Source: Artocarpus heterophyllus (taxonomy: Eukaryota; Streptophyta; Magnoliopsida; Rosales; Moraceae). Taken from it: DNA of 64,000 nucleotides. The stretch lies in NCBI GenBank assembly GCA_025403435.1, contig CM046350.1:31711346-31775345 (forward strand), given 5' to 3'. Made by a program: the position numbers and the translations under genes. Of this stretch, positions 33,771 to 45,466 are shown in pieces. Every line of letters starts with the position of its first letter. Within the stretch, counting starts at the first letter, position 1. The notes beneath the pieces were generated by a model. That model saw only the letters and a program-made list of their open reading frames with translations, had not been told where the DNA came from and did no database searches.

Positions 33771-36578
33771 ATTGAGGTTAAGCGAGCATTGCTTTTAAAA
33801 TGGCCAATGGTTGTATTCATGTAAAAAGAGACCCTTTCAAACACAGACCAACTTAACTTTTCTTTGCCTAGCGTTGTTGTTCCTCTTTTGTAGGAGTTCG
33901 AGGATGTGTTTCTTGAGGAGTTACCACATGGTTTACCACCTACCCGAGGGATTGAACATCAAATCGATTTCATGCCCAGTACATCAATTCCAAATCGACC
34001 AGCATATAGGAGCAACCTAGAAGAGACACAAAAGCTTCAAAGGCATGTCGAAGATTTGATGAAGAAAGGGTACGTGAGAGAAAGCATGAGTCCTTGCGCA
34101 ACTCCCATGATTCTAGTGCCTAAGAAGGATGGGACATAGAGAATGTGTATTGATTGCAGAACCATCAACAACATAACGGTAAAATATCGCCACTCTATTC
34201 CTCGCTTAGATAATATGTTAGATGAGTTTCATGGTTCTTGCGTGTTTTCTAAGATTGATCTTAAAAGTCGGTATCATCAAATACGAATGAAAGAAGGAGA
34301 TGAATGGAAGACAACATTTAAAACTAAATCTGGGTTGTATGAGTGGTTAGTTATGCCGTTTGGATTAACTAATGCACCTAGCACTTTCATGCATTTAATG
34401 AATCATGTTTTCCGTGCTTTCATTGGTTTATTTGTTGTTGTGTATTTTGACGATATTCTGATTTACAGCAAGAGTTTGCATGAACATATCTCACATTTGC
34501 GTTCGGTTTTGGATGTGCTTAGAAAGGAGAAGTTATTTGCTAACCTCGAAAAGTATACTTTCTACACCGATAAGCTTGTTTTCCTAGGTTTTGTTATGAG
34601 TGCTAAAGGTATTGAGGTTGATGAAGCAAAGATCAAAGCCATCCAAGATTGACCGACCCCCTCCAGTATAGGTGATGTTAGAAGTTTTCATGGACTTGCT
34701 AGCTTTTACAGGAGGTTCGTGAAAGATTTTAGCACCATCGTTGCACCACCTGCCCAAGTTATCAAAAAGAACATTGCATTCAAATGGGGTGAAGAACAAG
34801 AGAAGGCGTTTTAGCTCATTAAACATAAGCTTACTCATGCTCCTTTACTTGCTCTACCTAATTTTTCTAAAACATTTGAAATTGAATGTGATGCTTTTGG
34901 TATAGGTATAGCCACTGTTCTTATGCAGGATGGAAGACCACTTGTGTACTTTAGCGAGAAGTTAAGCGGGGCTGCACTTAACTACCCTACTTATGACAAA
35001 GAGTTGTACGTATTGGTTCGAGCTTTGGAGACATGGCAGCACTACTTGTGGCCAAAGGAGTTTGTAATTCGTACGGATCATGAATCCTTGAAGCATTTGA
35101 AAGGTCAACACAAGCTGAACAAGAGACATGCTCAATGGGTTGAATTCATTGAGACTTTTCCCTATGTCATTCGGTATAAACAAGGTAAGGAAAATGTGGT
35201 TGCGGATGTGCTTTCAAGCAGGTATGCCTTAATCTCTACTCTTGATGCTAAGTTCCTTGGTTTTGAGCACACTAAGGAACTTTATCTTGATGATCATGAC
35301 GTTGGGGAGATTTATAGAGCTTGTGAAAAATCTGCAGAAGGTAAGTTCTATAGGCATGAGGGCTTCTCGTTTAGAGAAAATAAGTTGTGTGTGCCTAATT
35401 GTTCATTGAGAGACTTGTTAGTTCGGAAATCCAATGGTGGAGGGTTAATGGGACACTTTGGAGTCGCAAAAACTCTAACTATTTTGCAGGAGCACTTTTA
35501 TTGGCCATACATGAAACGGGATGTTGAGAGAATTGGTGGTAGATGTGTCACCTGTAGGCAAGCTAAATCGAGGGTTCAACCGAATGGTCTTTACACACCC
35601 CTACCTATTCCTAGTTCACCTTGGATTGATATTTCAATGGACTTTGTTTTGGGTTTACCTATGAGTAAGCATGGAAAGGATTCAATCTTTGTGGTTGTAG
35701 ATCATTTTTCTAAGATGGTTCATTTTATCCCTTGTCATAAGACTGATGATGCTTCTCATGTTGCAGATTTGTTCTTTAGGGAGATTGTGCGGTTACATGG
35801 TATGCCTAGGACAATCGTTTCAGATTGGGATGCTAAGTTCTTGAGTTACTTTTGGAAAAGATTATGGGGAATACTAGGAATGAAACATTTGTTTTCTACT
35901 ACATGTCATCCTCAAACTGATGGTCAGATAGAAGTAGTTAATAGGAGTTTATCCACTTTGTTGAGGGCTGTCATTAGTAAGAACATTAAAACCTAGGAGG
36001 ATTGTCTACCACATGTTGAGTTTGCTTATAATCATACCATTCATTCTGCTACTAAGTTTTCACCGTTTGAAATTGTTTATGGGTTTAATCCTTTAACTCC
36101 TTTGGATTTAACATCTTTACCTGTTTCTGAGCATGTGAACTTAGATGGTAAGAAGAAGGCAGAAATTGTGAAGCAACTCCATGAGAGGGCACGGCTCAAC
36201 AGAGAGAGGAGAACCAAACAATACATCAAGCAAACTAACAAGGGACGTCAGAAGATGGTTTTTGAGCCCGGTGATTGGGTGTGGTTACACATGAGGAAAG
36301 AATGATTTCTAGCACCAAGACGTTCTAAGTTGCTACCCCGAGGAAATGGTCCTTTTCAAGTGCTAGAACGGATCAATGACAATGCCTACAGACTTGACTT
36401 ACTAGGTGAGTACAATGTTAATGCTACTTTCAATGTTGCTGACTTGAGTCCTTTTGATACAGGTGCTGATTTGACGACAAATCCTTCTCAAGAGGGGGGG
36501 AATAATGAGGACATCAAGGCTGCAAGGAATTTTCATGATCCGATTCAAGTTCTAGTTGGTCCGGTGACGAGGGCTTGA
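33771..36578 (+). pseudogene. Gy2 RT-RNase H-integrase region
   Basis: The Pol part stays in one frame to 36578. RT: PHGLPPTRGIEHQID near 33915, [15 protein letters not shown] near 34250, catalytic [10 protein letters not shown] near 34445. RNase H: around 34885-35220, with [11 protein letters not shown]. Integrase: zinc finger GHFGVAKTL...CVTCRQAK (35450-35570), D (SMDFVLG), D (VSDWDAKF), E ([10 protein letters not shown]). Internal stops: TAG 34137, TGA 34650, TAG 34812, TAG 35994, TGA 36303; each can be explained by one C-to-T or G-to-A change. The last 76 bases lie inside the 3' LTR and end VGPVTRA. Confidence 0.9.
36490..36502 (+). other. Gy2 polypurine tract
   Basis: AAGAGGGGGGGAA directly before the 3' LTR; it also lies inside the Pol reading frame. 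Confidence 0.75.
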
Positions 36579-37334
36579 GCTAAAAGATTCAAAGAAGAGC
36601 TGAATAACCTAGTCCGGAGAGTTCTACAATAAGAAGAGAGTGTGTTCACTACTGAGGGTGAACAAAGGCTGGTTTTACTCATCCAAGTAGAGCCGGAAGG
36701 GAGCCAATCAACTATACATGCACATTGAGTCCTTGCATGGCCAACTTGCATGTTCATTCCGTAGACGTACACATGTAGGAGTGGTATGTCTAGCAAAGAA
36801 TCAAGTTGAGATTCAAGATTCAAGATTCAAAATTTGAATTCTTTGTAATCTTATTTTAGTTTAAGTTTCAGTTTCAGAATTTAAAATTTAGAATCTTTGT
36901 TTAGACTTTATTATTATGGGCATGAATAGGAGGAAGGAATCTTGAGTTGAATAATTCCATCCTAGGGCTTATTTAGGCGTTTCTTTCATTAAGGGTAGAT
37001 TATGAATTTTACATTTAAAAATAAACCCTATGTGAATTTTGGCCATATAAGGCAATCTTTTAGATAATGCAATTCAGTTTTGATGTTCATTGATATTGAA
37101 AGTTATTCTTCTTGAGTTCTTGAAGAAACCTTTCCGAACTTATTAAGGATTCCTTGTGGCATTCAATTGACTTATCAAACGGACTTTCCATACCCGTTTG
37201 TGGCGTCTTCATCATACCAAGGTTCTTGCTTTGCTAAGCAACGGTCGCGATTCCACTCAACATGAGAGGTCTTGGGATTCAAAACTCCAGATTTGGTATC
37301 GGGTTTCGTCACATGGTTGGCATGGTTCATATCA
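36503..37334 (+). repeat. Gy2 3' LTR
   Basis: 832 bp. It starts TAATGAGGACATC (TG of the 5' copy mutated) and ends GGTTCATATCA. It is followed by the CTACT target duplication at 37335-37339. Divergence from the 5' LTR is clearly visible, so the insertion is older than Co3. Confidence 0.87.
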
Positions 37335-37339
37335 CTACT

Positions 37340-37938
37340 CTACTAAAAGCTTAGAGTTGTACTCTCAGACTATTTAAGATTACAAAGCTCTAACATGCTA
37401 ATCGTCCATGACATATCATAATGTGTGACATCCCTATAGGATATTCATAATCGGCTTAAGGATAAATTCCATTTTACCTTCCCAATTATTTTTATCTTTT
37501 GTTTCATTATCTCACCATTGGAATACGTACTACTCATGAATAGTATAGCACTCGGTTACACCTATGTATCCAAATGATTAAACGCTCCAGTCTTTTAATT
37601 ACAGGATAATGCCTATAAGAGAATATCATTAACTCTACAAAAGAGCTATGGATTTCATATCTATGAATAATGAGTCTATGTCATTCAAGAGTCATGTCTT
37701 TAACGTACAAGCATGCGTACCATCATCAAATCAATATATCATTCTTTGATACATCAAAAGACAGAAGTCAAAAATGCGGGCCCATTATTCATTTAAGGAT
37801 TAAGACATAACACATATGATTGTCTAAAATGAATCGATTTAAATAAACAAAATTATTAACCAAATCAATTCAACTTTTTGTCCTGATCCAATATATCGTC
37901 ACGTATGATAATATACCAGTGTTTCTGCTGGCAGAGTC
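37340..37938 (-). repeat. Co1 5' LTR, piece 2
   Basis: Continues the Co1 LTR from Gy2 to Co4. It starts CTACTAAAAGCTTAGAG, as in Co2 near 27570, and ends GCAGAGTC, whose GAGTC (37934-37938) is the left target copy of Co4. Confidence 0.88.
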
Positions 37939-39916
37939 TGTTAGACATGTGTGCCCTAAGGAGTAAAAATGTAATAAGTTTTTGGAGATATTTTTATCAA
38001 TAAAGAATTTATTCACCAAATCTTGTCCTCTTTTATGTTCATATTTGTTGAATGTATGTTAAGCAAACAAAAGTCTGAGACTGTCGGTCCAAACCTTAAG
38101 AATTGGGCATATGATGGACGGATTATACAGAAGACATGATTCTTAAGGTGATGGTCTAAATCATAAGATCAGCAATCGAGGGAATAAAGTTAGGCGCTTT
38201 ATTCATGCAAAGATTGTTATGTTGTCTATATCCCTTATGGGAGATGGTTTGTCTTGACCATCAGAGGTGGACTCCGTGTATAGAAACATTGGTACGTGTC
38301 ATAGGTGACGATGTGTTAGATCGGGACATAAAGTGAATTGATTTAGATTAATAATTCTGCTTCAGTAAATCAATTCACTTTAGACAATCATTTGTGTTGT
38401 ATCTTAATCCTAAGATGAATAGTGAGCCCATTGTCTTGGCTTGTGTCTTTTGATGTACCAAAGGGTGACACCCACATCTTAACAGTGGTATGCATGCCAG
38501 TACGTTGGAGGAATGACTCTTGATAGCGTAGACCTGTCATTCATAGACATGGAATCCATAGCTCCTCTTTAGGAGTAATGATATCCTCTTATATGCGTTA
38601 TCTTATAATTAGAAAACTAGAGCGCTCAACCATTTGGATACATAGGTCTAACCGAATGGTATACTGTCTTTGGATAGCAAGTTTTCTGATGGTGAGATAA
38701 TGGAACGTAAGATAAAAATAATTGGGAAGGTAAGATAGAATTTGTCCTTAAGCCGATTATGGATTATCATATGGGGATACGATACACTATGATATGTCAT
38801 AGAGACTTAGCTATACTGGCTTCGTAATTCTATGTAGTTCGAGAGTGCAGCTCCAAGCTTTTAGTGGAGTAGCGTTGGAGTTAATAATTATGAAATGTAT
38901 ATCTGGGATATTGGGTTTCGTTATTATCGGGAGCTTGAACTATATAGGTCCATTTGGTCTCATTTACTATCTCACAACATCTTGTAATGATATGGCATGC
39001 TTTTTCAATTATTGATAACTTATGTTGGATTTATTAGATTGGTTGAAATTTAGAAAAATCAAATAATTCATGTCTATTTATCGGTTGAATTAATTTTGTG
39101 ATAAAAATTAATTCAAGACAAACTTGTTGAATTATAAGGATCGGATAATTCTTGTCTGTTTATCGGTTGATTTAATTTTATATAAATTAGATCAAGATAA
39201 ACTTGTAGAATTATTGGAAATTGATTTATTTTCTTATAGATTATCTAGATAAAGTTATTTTGATCAGATAACTTCTCTAATAGGTTATTTGAATTAAAAC
39301 TAAGACTTTATCTTATAGAATCTTGAGTGAAAAATAAAAGATTCGCGAGATTTTTATTCGACAGTTTGGCCTACCGATGGGCCTGTTCGGCCTGCCGATC
39401 AACAAAGGATAAAATCAAGTGTTTCCACATGAATCTTATCAAATATTGATCCGAACTTGATTCTGTTTCGAGTTTTTGACACCTAATCTGATAAGGAATG
39501 ACCCCAAACCAATCTTTATATAAAGGGAGTAAGTATTAAGAGTTACCTAGATCAATCGAGAGATTAAGAGTGATACTCTGCTAGTGAGAATCTGAAAACT
39601 CCCTGAGAGCTTTTGTTCACAAATCACGAACACTTGCTTTGGGTTCTCTCGATTGGTTGGAAGGAGAGTCACCTAGTGGAAGAGCTATACGTGTGAGTCC
39701 ACACTCACTCCGGTCGTGGATAGAGAATAGCAAAGAAGACCAGTTGGTTGAGGCTCTTCTAGAACGTTACTTCTCTTCACGTTTTGCAAGGGTTCTTCGG
39801 CATACAAAGGTTAGTAAGATCTGGTTAATTTATGCATATAGCATGTCAAACTTGTGTTTTGGAAAATACTCTGATGTAAAATTTTTAAAATTCTGTTGTG
39901 TACTCTTTTTCCAACA
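37939..39916 (+). repeat. Co4 5' LTR
   Basis: 1,978 bp, TGTTAGACATGTG to TTTTTCCAACA. Two preserved motif units (39365, 39386; 21 bp apart) lie upstream of a TATA-like box at 39515-39524. The sense frame from 39639 (LTR-end frame with RVSPHSLRSWIENSKED) runs through R-U5 and past the LTR end to 40091. Confidence 0.93.
39515..39524 (+). promoter_or_regulatory. TATA-like box in the Co4 5' LTR
   Basis: TTTATATAAA about 115-150 bp downstream of the motif pair at 39365-39399. The 3' LTR equivalent is near 47042-47051. It divides a ~1.58-kb U3 from a ~0.37-kb R-U5. Confidence 0.6.
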
Positions 39917-39918
39917 AT

Positions 39919-39930
39919 TGGTATTAGAGC
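39919..39930 (+). other. Co4 primer-binding site
   Basis: TGGTATTAGAGC, one change from the initiator-Met tRNA complement TGGTATCAGAGC, two bases after the LTR. Confidence 0.85.
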
Positions 39931-41509
39931 TTGGTTTTTACATAAATTTACAAGTTTGTGATCATGTTATATGTATAAATTTTGTGATCTTAATCTCTCC
40001 TATGCTTGAATTGAATTTTATAGAGAGTTGGCACTCTAGGTTTCTATATAATATATATGTTATCATGGATTATGCGGTGAATGTTCATTAATTAATTATA
40101 GTTGAGTAAATTGTTATTTAATTATTTATTAATTAATTAATTTATACCGGTTATGGTTCCTTAGAGGTTAAAATGTGTATCTATGTTTTTCATGTAATTA
40201 GATAGCGGACTATCATCTCCGTCTAGGAATTATTATTTAATTTTAAATTTGTAAGAATTTTGTAATTAAATAATCATTCAGAAAAGACAGATCTAAAAGA
40301 CGGATTTAGAAGATTGATGATGATGCTCCCAAGTAATTCCTAAGTCTCTAATTTTATGTTTTTGAATTGTTGAAAATAAAATTGATGAATTGCTTTAAAA
40401 ATTGTATTTTTTGGAATGGAGATTTTTGCTCGGTCGGCATGCCGAACCTCACAGATCGATAGGCCGATGGTCACAGATCGACAGGCCAGACTTATGGTTC
40501 GGTAGGCCATCAATGGAGCAAAAATCAGGTGGCTCTAGCGACAAGCCAAACGTTCATGAGTCAGCAAGCCGATCTTCCTGATCGGTAGGTCGATGGAGCA
40601 TGACCGACAAGCCGAACACCTAGATCGGCCTACCGACCAAGAGTTGGAAAATTTTCAAAAAAGGTAAATTTTTTTCGATGCAGTTTTAATTTTATTTTTG
40701 GGACAATTCTGAGAAACATTAAATTTAGAAATGACCGAAAATATGAAGCATTCGATTCATACGGGATTGAAAACTTGAAGATAGGAATTACATGAAGAAG
40801 GATACAGCTTGAGGATTCAAGGATGAAGAATTGATAATATGTCTCGATTATTCTCTTGTAATCTTAGTTTTCTATTCTCTAGGGTGGAGCTATAATATTA
40901 CGGTTATTTATTATTTTGCTTATTGCTTTGCTTGTCTGCATTAAAATAAAACCATGATTTCAAAAGATTGAGTGGCAGAAGATTTTTGAAGAGAGAACCT
41001 AAGGCCTCCATTATTGGTCTATAGGCAAAATATGGTGATCCCGACGCCTAGGAAGGGATTTCTATCATGTACCAGATTGGATCTCTGAGAGGATAAGGTA
41101 TTTTAGTATGATTTATGATTGCACACCCCTAGGTGGTGATTATTAATCATGGATAAAATATTGAAACGATGGTTATACACTCATGTTAATTTTATTATTA
41201 ACCTCCCCTAGGAGCTCTGTTAATAAAATTAATGGCCAAAGAAATGATTATTAATATATGCTGGATCATACGGGTCCTAGATGGCATATATTAATCAGGA
41301 GGGGATCCGTGTTCCTGATTGAATTTGGCATGACTCCCCTAGGAGCTTGTTGAATTATGAGTTGGGAATTATCGTTGTAAGGTTGTGATATTTTCAAGGT
41401 TTTCACACATAAACACATTTGTATGATTTTTACATGATGTGTTATCTTACTAAATTATTATTATATGTTTGCTTATGTTTGGTATATGATTCTTTATTAT
41501 AGATTAAAA
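39931..41509 (+). other. Co4 leader
   Basis: About 1.58 kb, non-coding. Nine degraded TTCGG-N4-CCGAA units at about 40432-40636, first spacings 23, 22 and 21 bp. CCTAGG boxes at 41047, 41128, 41207 and 41338. Potential hairpins: ATATGC at 41256 with GCATAT at 41284, and AATCAGGA at 41293 with TCCTGATT at 41313. The 150-aa frame from 39639 overlaps its first part. Confidence 0.82.
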
Positions 41510-44500
41510 ATATCTAAAAACGCTTTATCATCGATACTTGACAAAAACCTATTAACTAGAGAGAATTATAATGATTGGAAATAGAACCTGGATATCGTCC
41601 TATCCTTTGAGAAACTGAAATATGTACTGATAACCCCTTGTCCTCCCGAGCCTACGGGAGACTCAACTAATGAGCAATTCCAAGCATATGATTGCTGGAA
41701 AGATGCTAATGATCAGGCCCGCTGCTATGTTATGGCTAGCATGAACAACGTGCTGCAGGCTCAACATTAGGATTATGAGACTGCAAAGTAGATCTTGGAT
41801 AATCTTGAAGATATGTTTGGAGGCTAAGCCATCAAAGCGGCAAGGGGCACTTCGAAAACTTCTAAACTGTAGACAGAGGCCGGGGACATCTGTAAAGGAG
41901 CATATGATGTTGGTCATGGGTTACCTCGCTGAGGCTCAAACCAATGGAGCCCACATCGATGCTGAAACTCAGATGACTATGGTCTTTTAGACTCTATCTA
42001 AGGAATTTATTTCGTTTGCAGCTACATTTAATTTAAGTAATAGACAGGATATGACCTTAACAGAACTGATTAAATACAGGAGTTCAAACTGCTGATCAGG
42101 GAGTCTCCTGCGGCTGGTAAGGCCAACTTAGTAGCTGCTTTTGGTTCCAATCCTAACTCCGGGAATGGAAAGAAGCAACGGGCCAACAATGGGAAGTCTT
42201 CTATTCCTGCTGGCACCAAAAGCAAGAAGAAGAAGAAGAAGAACCTGAAGAAGCTTAAGTGCTCCTTCTGTGGAAAGGTTGGGTATATCAAGAAGCATTG
42301 CAAGGACTTTCCTTCCAAAGGAGGTAGGTGTGATCTTATATATTTAGAAACTTGTCTAGTTGATTAATCCAGTGACATTTGGGTCATAGATTCTGGTGCA
42401 ACTAATCATGTTTGTGTTTCTCTACAAGGGTTCAAAGAAACGAGAAGTCTGCTGCATGAGGACTTCACGCTTCGGATGGGCGATGGATCCTTGGTCTCAG
42501 GGGAAGCAGTGGGAGACATCCATCTTTCTTTTGATAATTATAGAAATTTATTTTTGCAAGATTGTTTTTATGTTCCTAAATTTAAAAGGAATTTAATTTC
42601 TATAGCTTGTTTATTTAAAAACTCCTATTTGGTTTCTTTTAATGATAAAGTGGTGATTCGTAAAACAAATCTTTTATCTGTTCTGAATGGATGCAAAATA
42701 ATCTATATTTTATCAAACCTACGATGGACTTATTGCTTAATGTTGAGATGAATGATAATAACTCTAAAAGACTTAAAACTTCTCACTCTAATAAGACTTA
42801 TCTTTGGCATTTGCGCCTTGGTCATATTAACCTGGATATGATTCAAAGGTTGGTAAGAGATGGACCTTTAAGTCACTTAAAGGTGCAATCTATACCTCAA
42901 TGTGAATCTTTTTTAGAGGATAAAATGACCAAAAGACCATACGGGTCTAAGGACAATAGGGCCAAAAGGGTTCTAGAACTTGTGCATAGTCATGTTTGCG
43001 GACCGATGAACATCCGGGCACGAGGAGGGTATGAGTACTTCGTCACTTTTATTGACGATTACTCAAGATATGGGTATGTGTACCTGATGCACCACAAAAG
43101 CAAAACTTTTGATAAGTTCAGGGAGTTTTGGGCTAAAGTGGAAAAGCAATTCGGTAGACCCATAAAGGCACTTTGAACCGATCGAGGTGGGGAATACCTT
43201 TCTAATGAGTTCTTGGAACACTTACTAGAGAATGGGATTCCCATTTGACTACGTCGAGCACTCTACAACAGAATGGCATAGCGAAGAGAAGAAATAGGAC
43301 TTTGTTGGACATGATTAGATCCATGATGAGTTATTCATCATTGCCTTTATCCTTTTAGGGATATGCACTACAAACCGCATGTTATCTTTTGAACAATGTG
43401 CCTTCAAAATCGGTCCCTAAAACTCCTCACAAGTTGTGGACGTGTAAGAAGACATCCTTAAACCATATTCGCATATGGGGATGTCCAGCTCATGTCCTGT
43501 TTAAGGATCTGAATAAGTTGGAAGCACGTTCAAAAGTTTACGTGTTTATAGGATATCCAAAAAGGACTAAAGGGGGATATTTTTATAACCCAAAGGAAAA
43601 TAAAGTCATGGTTTTAACTAATGCAACTTTCCTTGAGGAGAGTTACATGGATGACTTTAAACCTCGAAGCAAAGTGGCGCTTGAGGAGTTAAGGAGTAAT
43701 CCGATCACTCTGGAGGTTTCGAATGAAACCTTTCCAATCAGTGTAAAAAAACCAAACAAACCTGAACAACAACCTCAGGGGCTTTGGCGTAGTGGGAGGA
43801 TCGGGCGTCAACTTGAGAGGTATATGTTCAATGGGGAGGTCTTCTTGGCTGAACCGGATGAACATGACAGGGATCCTTATACTTACGCAAAAGTTATGGA
43901 GGATGTTGATTCAAAACTCGGGACAGAGGCCATGAACCTTAAGATGAAGTCTATGGAGACTAATCAGGTCTGGGAGCTTGTGGATCTTCCCAAATGGGTA
44001 AAACCCACAGGGTGTACGTGGATTTACAAGAGGAAAAGAGGAGTTGATGGAAAGGTCGAAACCTTTAAGGCTAGACTGGCAGCTAAGGGTTATACGCAAA
44101 GGGAAGGAATCAATTATGAGGAAGCCTTTTCGCCTGTAGCCATGCTTAAGTCCATCTGGATTCTCTTGTCCATAACTACCGCTTTCGACTATGAGATTTG
44201 ATAGATGGATGTCAAGATGGCTTTTCTGAATGGCTATCTTGATGAGTCTATTTATATGGAACAACTAGACGGGTTCAAGGTCACGAGTCAAGAGGGTAAA
44301 GTTTGTAGGCTGCTAAAGTCAATTTATGGACTTAAGCAGGCTTCTCATTCCTGAAACATAAGATTTGATCAAGTGATCAAGACTTATGGGTTCTCACAAA
44401 ATGTGGATGAACCATGTGTTTATAAACACATTAAGGATAGGAAGGTGGTTTTTCTATTGCTCTATGTAGATGACATTCTGCTAATTGGCAATGACGTTGG

Positions 44501-45452
44501 GGCATTGTCATTGGTCAAATTATGGTTGACCAAGCAGTTTTACATGAAGAACTTAAGTGAGGCTAATTTTGTTCTCAGTATCCAGATCTTTCGGGATAGG
44601 AAGAACAAAATGATAGCTTTGTCCCAAGCCAGTTACATAGATAAAATTCTCATGAGGTTTGCAAAGCAGGATTCCAAGAAAGGTGGGCAACCATCTAGGT
44701 CTGGAATTATTCTTTCTAAGAAAGACTCTCCAAAGTCTTATGAAGAAAGAGAATATATGAAGAAGGTGCCTTATGCTTCGGTAGTGGGTAGTCTCATGTA
44801 TGCCATACTTTGCACACGATCGGATATTAGTTATGCGGTTGGGATTGTAAGTCGATTTCAGGAGGATCCAAGACTGAACCATTGGGTTGCGGTAAAGCAT
44901 ATTTTCAAGTACCAAAGAAGGACTCAAGGGTATATGCTTGTATATTCGGGTGAGGACCTGACGCTTCTAGGATATACTGACTCGGATTTTCAATCCTATC
45001 TGGATTCTAGGAAATCGACTTCAGGTTTTGTGTTTCCTCTAGGCGGCGGTGCCATCAGTTGGAGAAGTGTCAAGCAAGATTGTACTTCGAATTCAACGAT
45101 GGAGGCTGAGTATGTGGTAGCTAGTGATGCTTTGAAAGAAGCAGTATGGCTCCACAAGTTCTTTGGGGATCTTGAGGTAGTTCCTGATATGGATAAAACG
45201 GTATCACTGTATTATGATAACAATCTGGCAGTAGCTAATGCTAAGGAACCAAGATTTCACAAGAAGAGTAAGCATATTAATCGAAAGTATCATCTGATAA
45301 AGGACTTCGTTGAGGGCGGGCATGTCACGGTGTGCAAGATCACGTCAAAGGACAATTTAGCTGATCCATTTACGAAGACACTTACTAGAAGAGTCTTCGA
45401 GAGGCATGTAGAAGCTATGGGGATGCGAGATTTGTCATATTTACTCACTTAG
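41510..45452 (+). pseudogene. Co4 copia polyprotein remnant
   Basis: Full-length but broken copy of the Co3 polyprotein. The expected start at 41510 reads ATA. Gag has stops at 41582, 41768, 41789 and 41825 and a 2-base deletion just after. Zinc knuckle CSFCGKVGYIKKHC, protease [11 protein letters not shown] (42390-42420), pre-integrase finger (42800-42930), integrase D (FIDDYSRYG) near 43050 and DRGGEY near 43180 after a stop. RT carries [15 protein letters not shown] near 44210, preceded by adjacent TGA/TAG, and [10 protein letters not shown] near 44465. The final 359 codons (44373-45452) are open and include RNase H (STMEAEYVVASDALKEAVW), ending YLLT. Confidence 0.9.
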
Positions 45453-45455
45453 TGT

Positions 45456-45466
45456 AAGTGGGAGAT
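45456..45466 (+). other. Co4 polypurine tract
   Basis: AAGTGGGAGAT directly before the 3' LTR. Confidence 0.75.

Larger units (their letters stand above)
30119..37334 (+). mobile_element. Gy2: Ty3/gypsy element, CRM-like
   Basis: 7,216-bp plus-strand gypsy element with equal-length 832-bp LTRs and a perfect 5-bp target duplication. Order: LTR, degenerate PBS, simple-repeat leader, Gag-protease-RT-RNase H-integrase, polypurine tract, LTR. RT/RNase H features ([20 protein letters not shown]) and a reading frame that runs into the 3' LTR recall the centromeric CRM clade; that placement is from memory and needs a tree. The coding sequence is dead, with at least eight in-frame stops. Confidence 0.88.

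Noticed and set aside
33494..33775. 93-aa Lys/Arg/Glu-rich frame
   Set aside because: It is the charged spacer between protease and RT of Gy2 in a shifted frame, not a separate gene.
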